Source of the DNA: Prorocentrum cordatum
Lineage: Eukaryota > Sar > Dinophyceae > Prorocentrales > Prorocentraceae
Direction: 5' to 3'
DNA: 64,000 bases
Assembly: GCA_963575745.1 (NCBI GenBank)
Contig: CAUYUJ010011547.1
Location: forward strand, 62,001 to 126,000
Part shown: piece after piece, positions 55,499 to 64,000 of the stretch
Position numbering within the stretch: position 1 is the first letter of the stretch
Layout: each line of letters begins with the position of its first letter
The notes under the pieces: generated by a model
Told to the model about the DNA's origin: nothing
Seen by the model: the letters and a program-made list of their open reading frames with translations, nothing else
The model's database searches: none
Made by a program: the position numbers and the translations under genes

Positions 55499-55729
55499 CA
55501 GGCTGAGGCTGAGGCTGTGACTGCGACTGCCGTTGCCGCTGCGACTGTCATCGCGAATGCGACTACGACTGCGAGAACAGCAGAATTCTACAACTGGATT
55601 TTCATCTGAATCTTAAGGGAATGCTTTCAGATATGCTTCTACACATCGCTGTTAGGTTGCTTTGCCGGGATAATTGTTTTTGTTCGAGGCTTTGGGCCTT
55701 CTCGCTTTTTCAGGGTTCCGACGCTCCAA

Positions 55730-58700
55730 GACCGTCCAAGAGTTTCCCAAAACCGCTCCAAGACGGCCGAAGAGGCCCCCAAGACCGCCCCAAGACGGCC
55801 CAAGAGACCCCCAAAATCGTCCCAAGACGGCCCAGGAGAGCCCCAAGATGGCCCAGGAACCGCCCAAGACGGTTCCAGGAGTGCCCCGACAGGGCTTCAA
55901 GACTGCCTGCCCAGCGGTCCCCAAGAGGGCCCCGCGAGGCTCCAAAGAGGCCCCCAAGAGCCTCCCCGAAGGCCCCCAGAGGCCCCCAAGATGCCCAAAA
56001 ATGGCCCTGATCGCGCCCCAAGACGCCTCCAGGAAAGCCCCACAGGCCTCCGAGAGGCCCCAAAGAGGCCCACTGGAGGCCCTCAGGAGGTCGTCCCCAT
56101 CATGTTCCCGGAAGGCGGTCCGGGAACATGATTCCGCGCCTTGGATGAGTATTCTGCGCCTTCCGAGGCGCCTTGGACGACGTGCGATTCATATTATTGA
56201 ACGCTTTCCGGGAACATGATTTCTCACCGTTTCGGAACGTTTTCCTACTGCTTGGGTGCTCTGGGGGGAAGGGGCGGGGGTCCGGGAACATGATCGGGAG
56301 GTTAGGGAACGAGGGTGTGGAGAGGAACAGTAGGACAGACGGACGGGGCCCGGGGGCGGGGGTGGGGTGGTGCCACCGGTTGGCATGGCCGCCCCGGGCG
56401 TCCTGTGGGGTCCACGAACCCGCCCAAGACGGCCCATGAGGCCCCAAAGACAGCCCAAGAGGCCCACAAGACAGCCTCAGCGAGGCCCAAGAGGGCCTCA
56501 AGACGCTCAAGAGCGCCCCAACAGGGCCCGAGATGGTTTGAAGATGGCCGAAGAGGGCCCCAAAAGGGTCTTCAAGAGGCATACACCGGCCTATTTCAAT
56601 TCGTGAAGCATACATTTTCAGTATACTCGTTTGCTTGGTCCTCACAGTGCCCCAGACGCCCTTGAGCCCCAAGACAGCCCAAGAGAGACCCAAGAGGGCC
56701 CACGACGGCCCAAACGGGTCGTCCTGTGAGGCTCACGGACCCCCCCCAAGACGGCCCAAGAGGCCCCAAAGCCGGCCCAGGAGGCCCCCAAGACGGCCTC
56801 AGGAAGGCCCAAGAGGGCCTCGTTCGAAATCATGTTCCCGGAAGCCTCTCCGGGAACATGGTTTCCGGGTTTCTAGGACGCCCAAGAGGGCCCCAGGACG
56901 GCCCCAAAAAGGGCCCTAAAAGGACATTCGAAAAGGCCCGGATGGCCACAGTTCGTTGATTAGCGTGAGATGTTGTTGGATTTCTTCCGCGCAGAGGAGA
57001 CGAAGAGGGCGAAGGAGGAGGAGGAGGAGGAGGAGGAGGAAGAGGAGAAGAAGGAGGAGGCAGGGAGGAGGAGTGGAGGGGAGGAGAGGGGGAGAGAGGA
57101 GGAGGCTCGAGGGCGATCGACGATCGGCGACGACCAACGGCGACGGTGATTGACGACGACGACGACGACGACCAACGGCGACGGTGATTGACGACGACCG
57201 ACGACGACGACGATCGACGACGATGACAACAGTCGACGCCGCCGATCGACGATCGACGGCGACGACGGCGGCGACGCTGCCCGCGTGACAGCCCAAGAGG
57301 CACACAATACAGCCTCATCGAGGCCCCAGAGGGCCCCAAAACGTCCAAGAGCGCCCCAAGAGGGCCCGAGATGGCTTGAAGATGGCCGAGCCCCAAAAGG
57401 GCCTTCAAGAGGCAGAATTTTACGCCTTCCTTTTGTAAAACGTACAATTTCAGCATACTCGCTTGCTTCGTCCTCAGAGTGGCCCCCGAGGAGCCCCAAG
57501 ACAGCCCAAGACGGCCCAAAAGGCCCCAAAGCCGGCCCAGGAGGCCCCCAAGACGGCCTTAGGGAGGCCCAAGAGGGCCTCGTTCGAAATCATGTTCCCA
57601 GAAGCTTCTCGGGGAACATGATTTCCGGGTTCCCAGGACGCCCAAGAGGGCCCCAGGACGGCCCCAAAAGGGCCTAAAATGACATTCAAAAATTCCCAGG
57701 GGGCCACGGTTAGGAGACGAAGAGGGCGAAGGAGGAGGAGGAGGAGGAGGAGGAGGAGGAGGAGGAGGAGGAGGAGGAGGAGGAGGAGGAGGGGGAGGAC
57801 GAAGAGGAAAAGGAAGAGGACGAGGCGGGGAGGAGGAGTGGAGGGGAGGAGGGGGGGAGAGAGGAGGAGGAGGCTCGAGGGCGATCGACGATCGGAGACG
57901 ACGACCGGCGACGGTGATTCACGACGACGACGACGACCACGACGACGACCGATGACGATCGACGACGATGACAACAGGCGACGCCGCCGATCGATGATCG
58001 ACGGCGACGACGACGACGGCCACGCCGACGGCGGCGACGCTGTCCGACAGCCTCAGCCAGGCCCAAAGGGGCCCCAAGACGTCTAAGAGCGCCTCAAGAG
58101 GGCCCGAGATGGTTTGAAGCTGGCCGAAGAGGGCCTTCAAGAGGCAAAAATCGGCCCACTCCCGTTGTACAACGTACGTTTTCAGCATATTTGCTTGCTT
58201 GGTCCTCACAGTGCCCCAGACGCCCCCGAGCCCCAAGACAGCCCAAGACAGCCCAAGAGAGACCCAAGAGGGCCCAAGACGGCCCAAAAGGGTCGTCCTG
58301 TGAGGCTCACGGAACCTCCAAGACGGCCCAAGAGGCCCCAAAGTTGGCCCAGGAGGCTCCCAACGCGGCCTCAGGGAGGCCCAAGAGGGCATCTTTCGCA
58401 ATCATGTTCCCAAAAGCCTCTCCGGGAACATGATCTCCTGGTTCCCACGACGCCCAAGAGGGCCCTAAGACGGCCCCAAAAGGCCCTACATGGACCTTCG
58501 AAAAGGCCCGGAAGGCCACAGTTCGTTGATTTGCGCGAGATGTTGTTGGATTTCTTCCGCGCAGAGGAGACGAAGAGGGCGAAGGAGGAGGAGGAGGAGG
58601 AGAAGGAAGGAAGAGGAGACGGAGGAGGAGGCGGGGAGGAGGAGTGGAGGGGAGGAGGGGGGGGGAGCGGAGGGGGCTCGAGGGCGATCGACGATCGGCG

Positions 58701-59122
58701 ACGACGACCGGCGACGGTGATTGACGACGACGACGACGACGACGACGGTCGACGACCGACGACGACGACGACGATAGACGACGATGACAACAGTCGACGT
58801 CGCCGATCGACGGTCGACGGCGACGACGACGACGGCCACGCCGACGGCGGCGACGCTGTCCGCGTCCGCAGAGCCACCCTGGACCCAGTCTTTTCTGCAT
58901 CGTTCGAAATCCTGTCCCCGGAAGCGTCTCCGGGAACATGATTTCAGGAGGAGGAGGAAGAGGAAGAGGAGGCAGATTAGGAGGAGGAGGAGGAGGAAGA
59001 AGAGGAGGAGGAGGAGGAGAAGAGGAGGAGTGGGCGGGAGGGCTCGGGGCCGATCGACGATCGGCGACGGTGATCGGCGACGGTGATTGACGATGACGAC
59101 GACGGTCGTCGACGGCGACAAC

Positions 59123-59158
<36 letters not shown>

Positions 59159-59480
59159 TGGACGACGATGACAACAGTTGACGCCGCCGATCGGCGAACG
59201 GCGACGACGACGACGTCTTCACAGTGCCACCCCGGGGAGCCCCGGGACGGCCCAAGAGGGACCCAAGATGTCCCATGAGAGCTACAAGCCCGCCCAAGAG
59301 AGCCCCAAAAGGCACCCAACAGAGCCACAACTGGGGCAAACAGAGCTGCCTATAGAGATTCTTGGGAGGCCTCTTCCGCAGCGTCCGAAATCATGTTCCC
59401 CGAAGCCTCTATCGGAACATGATTTCCGGGTTCTCAAGACGCCCAAGGGGGCCCTAAGACGGCCCCGACAAGTCCTAAAA
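55730..59480. repeat. Higher-order repeat with hairpins, about 480-810 bp spacing
   Basis: A module recurs about five times: hairpin (GAAATCATGTTCCCGGA...TCCGGGAACATGATTTC), CCAAGAGGGCCC-type array, CAGTTCGTTGA..TTGTTGGATTTCTTCCGCGC (near 56950, 58520 and 59517), GGA tract, CGATCGACGATCGGCGACGAC (near 57113, 57889, 58683 and 59053), GAC tract, more CCAAGA array. Spacing of hairpin centres is about 762, 811, 509 and 479. No protein is supported; open frames follow the repeats. Confidence 0.75.
56099..56132. repeat. Hairpin, perfect 14-bp arms (first of six)
   Basis: ATCATGTTCCCGGA, loop AGGCGG, TCCGGGAACATGAT. Related hairpins lie at 56831-56860 (12-bp perfect core), 57591-57620, 58403-58432, 58911-58940 and 59392-59421, with lone half-arms at about 56206 and 56283. 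The arms diverge without paired compensating changes. Confidence 0.9.
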
Positions 59481-59559
59481 AGGACGCCCCCCCCAAAAAA
59501 AACAAACAGAGGGACGCAGTTCGTTGAGTTCCGCGACATGGTGTTGGATTTCTTGCACG

Positions 59560-59754
59560 CGGAGGAGGTGGAGGAGGATGAGGAAAGGAGGGAGAGGAGA
59601 TGGACGAGGAGGAGGAGGAGGACGAGGAGCAGGGGGAAGAGGATAATGAGGGGGGGAGGAGGGGGGTGGAGAGAGAAGGGGGGCGGGGGAGGAGGAGGGA
59701 AAGGGATGATGACGATGATGATGATGCTGCTGTTAACGATGATAACGATGATGG

Positions 59755-59793
<39 letters not shown>

Positions 59794-59840
59794 GATGATG
59801 ATGATGATTGATGGTGATGATGATGATGATGATGATGATC

Positions 59841-59886
<46 letters not shown>

Positions 59887-60362
59887 CGATGGAGGGAGGA
59901 GGAGGAGGAGGAGGAGGAGGAGGAGGAGGAGAGGAGGAGGAGGAGGGAGGAGGAGGAGGAGGAGGAGGAGGAGGAGGAGCGGAGGAGGGGGAGGAGGAGG
60001 GGAGGAGGAGGAGGAGGCGGAGGAGAGGAGGCGAGGAGGAGGAGGAGGAGGAGGAGGAGGAGGAGGAGAGGAGGAGGACGATGGAGGAGGAGGGCGAGGA
60101 GGGGGCGGAGGAGGAGGAGCAGGAGGAGGGGAGGAGGACGTGGAGGAAGAGGAGAAAAGGAGGAGGAAGAGGAAGAGTGAGGCCTCCCCCGGGTGTTCCC
60201 TTTATCCGATGTGGCCCAATGCTTGCGCGGCGTCGCAATGCCGTTTGGCGAGCCATGCAGTCTGAACACGGGGAGGAGGAGGAGCAGAAGAATGAGGAGT
60301 GAGAGGAGGAGGAGGAGGAAGGGGAGGAGGTGGAGGACGAGGAGGAGGAGGAGGAAGCGGAG

Positions 60363-60393
<31 letters not shown>

Positions 60394-60745
60394 GAAGAAG
60401 GAGAGAAAGGAGGAGGAGGAGGAGGATGAGGGACATGATGAAGATGATGCTGGTGGATGGTGATGGTGATGATGATGATGAGGAGGAGGAGGAGGGGGGG
60501 AGGAGGAGGAGGAGGAGGAGAGGTGCGGAGGAGGAGGAGGAGGACGAGGAAGAGGAGGAGAAGGAGGAGGAGGCGGAAGAGGAGGAAGAGGAGGATGAGG
60601 AGGAGGAAAGGAGGAGGGGAGGAATTGGGCGGAGGAGGAGGATGGGGGAAAATGAGGGGACGATGGGGGGAGGAGGAAGAGTAGGAGGAGAAGAGCAAGA
60701 GCAGGGGGAAAGAGGAGGACGAGGAAGAGGTGTCGTTTTCGGCCG
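59560..60745. repeat. GGA and GAT triplet tracts
   Basis: GGA-rich DNA with a GAT/GATGAC block at about 59700-59895 and a shorter one at about 60430-60485. A non-repetitive island (60180-60270) reads CTCCCCCGGGTGTTCCC and CCGTTTGGCGAGCC. No gene. Confidence 0.9.
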
Positions 60746-60920
60746 CCTCGGGCCGCCTGGGGGCGAGGAGCGCCCAAAAGCTTTTCGAACCACGACCGCG
60801 AAACTCGACGAATAACCGAAGTGCATTCAGCCTTCAACCTCCTCGTCCGTTGTTTGGCCGTTGCCCCGGGCGAAGCTAGAACCTAACGCGCGCGCGTAGC
60901 GCGCGCGTGGTTCGTGGTTC

Positions 60921-60985
60921 TAATATATATATATATATATTATATATATATATATATACATATATATACATATACATACACACAC
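60921..60985. repeat. (TA)n and TACATA microsatellite
   Basis: TA runs with TACATATATACATATACATACACACAC at the right, just after a CGCGCGCGTAGCGCGCGCG palindrome (60889-60907). Confidence 0.9.
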
Positions 60986-60989
60986 GCAC

Positions 60990-62740
60990 ATGCGCGTCGC
61001 ACGCCAGAGCCGCGCCATTCAGCGGGGCGACGCATCGGCGCGCGCAGCGGCCCAGGCGAACCTTGGGCCGAGGGTTTTCCGACCGAGTTCCCCTGGCCTC
61101 AGCGCAGCGGGGCTGGGCGCCGATTATCGCCGAAGGCGAAGTTTCTTCTTGCCGGGCGTCGGGCGCGCCGCTCCGCGATCCAGCGCCAACTTCTTGGTGT
61201 TGCTGGGGCCCGAATGCGCCGGCCACTGCGCCAGAACCGCCCGCCCGGCATCGTCTGTCAGCCGCAACCTCGCCCATTTCGGCGGCGACCGCCTGGGCGC
61301 CGCCAACTCGCGTCGCCACCCTGGCAACGCTGCGGCCGCGGCCTCGGCGCCTTGCAGCGCGCTGCGCCGCGTCCGCGCGCGACCCGCCCACGCGCGAGAG
61401 CGCGCGCGCGAGGCGCCCTTTGCGCGCCGATCTCCGCGCGCGCTCAGCTCAGCGCGCGGCGACCTCCGTCGCGCAGATGCGGGGCTGCGACGCGATGCCC
61501 GGCGCGCTGGCCCATCCGCTGTCGAAGCGGCGTTTCGTGCAAGAGTTGGGCCCGGGGAGTGCCGTTCACCGCTGCGGCGCGCCGCGCGGCATAGCCTGCG
61601 CCGCGCGCGATCTTCGCGCAATCGTTGACGCGAACACGGTTTATACCTGCCTTGGCAATGGTGATTGCGCTGCCCTTTGTGCGCCTGCGCCGTCGCCTTC
61701 AAAATCGCGCGCGCCGACCTGCGCCCGATGGATCTTCTCGCATGTCGCCTGGCCCGCCGCGAGCGCCGATGAGCAACTTGGAGTCGCGGGCGCAGCTCCC
61801 AGAGATCGCGCGCGAGCCGCAGGGGGGGGCCATCGCGATCGCCGCAGCTCTCGCGCAGGAGGCCCCCGTGGCACTTACATCTGCGGCCTCTATCCGACCG
61901 GTTCCTCACTGCGTAACAGATTTCGCAGAGAGTCAGTCTAGCGCGCCCCGCGCGCGCGCGGCGTCGCGCGCCCCGCGGCGCCGCGCGCGCGCCAACCGCT
62001 GCCATTCCACCCGGGCCCTGCGCCACCGCGCAGCGCGGCCCGGAATGCCGGGGCAACCAGGCAGACCCTCGCACGCGCGCGAAGAACAAGCTAGACGAGC
62101 AGTCGACACCGACGACTTCTACCTGGACTCTTAGCCGGGATGACTAGTCGGCCAACAGATACGCGCTCTTGCCCAGGCGCATCCGCGCCGTTTCGATTGG
62201 GGTCTTTACGCGCCGCTCCAGCGACCTCCAGCGACCAGCGCCGCGGCCGTGGCCAAGGAAGTTACTTCGCGCGTTGAGGAGCTGCCCTACGCTCATTCTG
62301 CCGTCGCCTCGTCGGCGAAGTTTCGGGGCTCTGGAATCGCCCCCAACGGCCGCCTGAGCCGGAGTCGGGAGGCTCCCTGCGCGAAGAATCGCATCCTGCC
62401 GCTTCGCTTCGCCGTGGATAATTAGCAGCGCCGTGGCCGCCGCGCTCGCCGCGGCTCTCGCGCCGCGCGCTGCCCCGTGCACCGCCGCGCCGGGCGGGGC
62501 GCGAGGCGGCGCCGCCGTCCGCGGCGCAGAGCAGTCCGACCGCGCGGCGCCCTCCAAGGATGTCGAGTCTAGCTTCTCCGGCGCCCTCGAGGAGGTCTTC
62601 GGCGGCAGCGCCGCCGCGGCCAGCCGCCGCGGGCGCGTCGAGGCCAGCGCGCGGCAGACTTTCCGGGCGCTTCCCGCGGCTTCGGCGAGGCGGCCGGGGC
62701 CGCGGACAGCCCCAGACATCCGAAGGTATTGGTTTTTTCA
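60990..62740. other. Very GC-rich CpG-dense region; no gene called
   Basis: CGCGCG runs are everywhere, and several long frames are open on both strands at once (for example 60907-61941 plus, 61124-62089 minus, 62144-62719 minus), which is expected by chance at this composition. None shows a domain motif. A real Ala/Arg-rich gene cannot be excluded. Confidence 0.4.
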
Positions 62741-62749
62741 TAGCTGCGA

Positions 62750-62876
62750 AATGTCTTGGTTTTTGTGGATTGTCTTGGTTTTTGTTCCAGACTGTGTGAT
62801 GTCTTGTTTTTTTGTCAGATGTCTTGGTTTTTTGTCAGATGTCTTGGTTTGTTGCTAGATGTCTTGGTTTTTCTTA
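62750..62876 (+). repeat. ~20-bp tandem repeat
   Basis: About six variable units of (G)ATGTCTTGGTTTTTTGTCA between 62750 and 62876. Confidence 0.9.
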
Positions 62877-62999
62877 CAAGTAGACACCCCGACGTGACCA
62901 GTCACAACAGGCCGTAGCAAATACAATGCACGTGCTAGATACACCGATAAAGGAGACACAACAAAACATAGTTTCCAACGCGCATAAATCTTCCATGTT

Positions 63000-63600
63000 A
63001 AACTCGAGAACTGAATGGCGAAACTGCTTCACTTGTTTTATGAAGGCCATGACATGGAAATAAACATAGTCGAGTAGCACGTTTCCTTTTATCACGCACG
63101 CGCGCGCACTCGCGCGCGCCCTGTATTCTGGTGACCTCAACATGGAATGCTCGATCCTCAAACACAACGCTTTCCTTGTCGCGCGCGCGCTCCGACATGC
63201 GCAACGCAAGAAGGAAAACAAAAAAAATACATAATAACGTCATATGGAAAAATCAAGGGTGGCACGTGCCACCCCGAAACATGAATGGTGAAAACAAATT
63301 GTTTCATTCGTATTTCCAATGCCTCCATCAAGTTTCTTGCATATTGCCCGCGCGCCAGAGGGCGCGCGCGCAGTAAGGAAAACATGAGGTTTCAACATGT
63401 AAAATTCCATGCTGAGGCCCTCAGAATACGAGTGAAACAACTGGTTTTCACCATTCATTTTTCGAAATTAAGATGTGCATTCTTTATTAATGGTTGTTAT
63501 AGCGCGCGCGCGCCAGGGCGCGCACGAGATAAAGAAAATACGCTGCGTCATAATATAAAACTCCATGCTGTCTGGGGTGTGCCGGGCACCCTGCGCGCGA
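63000..63600. repeat. Inverted and palindromic repeats with CGCGCG cores
   Basis: 63280-63310 (CATGAATGGTGAAAACAAAT..) and 63429-63459 are inverted copies of each other (about 31 bp, few mismatches). The loop contains CCCGCGCGCCAGAGGGCGCG. A perfect 16-bp palindrome GGTGGCACGTGCCACC lies at 63258-63273. Related arms occur near 63010 and 63500. No gene. Confidence 0.7.
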
Positions 63601-64000
63601 TGCGAAAAGCGTTGTGTTTCGCACTGTCGCGTTAGGCTACATGTTGTTTGATAATGGCGTGCAAAACAATGTGCCATATTATGTATATATATATGTATAT
63701 ATATATATATATGATATCATGTTGAAATCAGAGGTGCAAGTGGAATAATAGGAGGTTCACACGCCTGCGGCTCATCTACGCATTTGCCGTGGATTGTCTG
63801 GGGCGAAATGACCCCGAGGGGGAGAGGAGGGGTGGGCGGGAAGAGGAAAGTGAGGAGGGAAAGGTGAACGGGAGGAGGGGGGAATGAGGAGCGCGCGGGG
63901 CGCGGCGCGCTGCGCGCGCGGAACGCTGGCTCTGGCCCGCGCCGCGGGCAGGGCGAGCGCCCGCGCGCGCGCGCACATGGCGGCCGCGGCCGACTCCGAG
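63601..64000. other. No gene supported; (TA)n then GC-rich end
   Basis: (TA)n lies at about 63683-63712. A purine-rich stretch follows, then CGCGCG-rich DNA. An ATG at 63977 (MAAAADSE) runs off the window and could start a gene, but eight codons are not evidence. Confidence 0.3.

Larger units (their letters stand above)
53975..55674 (+). mobile_element. Helentron copy C: 1.7-kb internally deleted derivative
   Basis: The left end ATTACCTAACAGCGAAGACTG and following 120 bases match copy A's left end. An eight-unit 73-bp satellite (54103-54673) and a GGA tract (54690-55498) follow. Then come GGCTGAGGCTGAGGCTG, about 100 unrelated bases, and the right-end block GGGAATGCTTTCAGATATGC...CGCTGTTAGGTTGCTTTGCCGGGATAAT. 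All genes and the 17-bp words are gone. It defines both ends of the family and is a likely non-autonomous form. Confidence 0.85.

Noticed and set aside
60907-62719. Long Ala/Arg-rich frames on both strands (up to 344 codons)
   Set aside because: Overlapping open frames on both strands are expected in DNA this GC-rich; no domain, no consistent start.
63977-64000. Possible gene start MAAAADSE at the window edge
   Set aside because: Eight codons in CGG-rich DNA cannot support a call.

Overview
The window looks like repeat-rich nuclear DNA of a protist, most likely a dinoflagellate. No housekeeping gene, rRNA, tRNA or CRISPR array can be supported. The assignment rests on a LINE of the type abundant in dinoflagellates (reverse transcriptase plus a C-terminal restriction-like endonuclease), two kinds of rolling-circle transposon (Helitron), intron-like insertions with inverted repeats and odd splice borders, and long low-complexity purine, CCAAGA/TCTTGG and T tracts. 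No dinoflagellate spliced-leader relic was found, so the organism remains an inference.

Layout. Positions 1-9.2 kb are mostly anonymous repeats, with one unknown protein gene (4595-6094, minus) and two copies of a composite inverted-repeat element. An unknown basic-tailed protein (9257-10123, minus) lies just beyond the 3' end of a canonical-type Helitron coding region on the minus strand (10360-16034). That region has four Stc1-like zinc modules, a Rep (HUH) domain and a PIF1 helicase. Two inverted-repeat insertions sit inside it, at 13432-13785 and 10703-11156; removing either restores the reading frame.

A 16.2-kb Helentron/Helitron2-like element (copy A, 16849-33082) follows on the plus strand. 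It has a 73-bp satellite and GGA tract at its left end, an RPA-like gene, and a giant gene of about 3,200 codons: helicase-associated-like repeats, C2H2 finger, DUF6570-like region, Helitron-like Rep and PIF1 helicase. A second copy (B, 39208-53750) has lost its left end in a 100-N scaffold gap. A 1.7-kb internally deleted derivative (C, 53975-55674) keeps only the two ends. All three lie in the same orientation. Between A and B are a LINE fragment, a third composite inverted-repeat element and a longer LINE (35738-38877, minus) with in-frame stops.

From 55.7 to 60.8 kb there is a higher-order repeat carrying a recurring 12-bp-arm hairpin, then GGA and GAT tracts. The last 3 kb is very GC-rich and then palindromic, with no convincing gene.

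How the parts work together: each Helitron supplies a Rep nuclease (strand nicking and joining) fused to a helicase (strand displacement). The Helentron also supplies a single-strand-binding RPA-like protein. All autonomous elements here carry reading-frame breaks. Many are single-base indels that differ between A and B, so sequencing or assembly error competes with genuine decay as the explanation.
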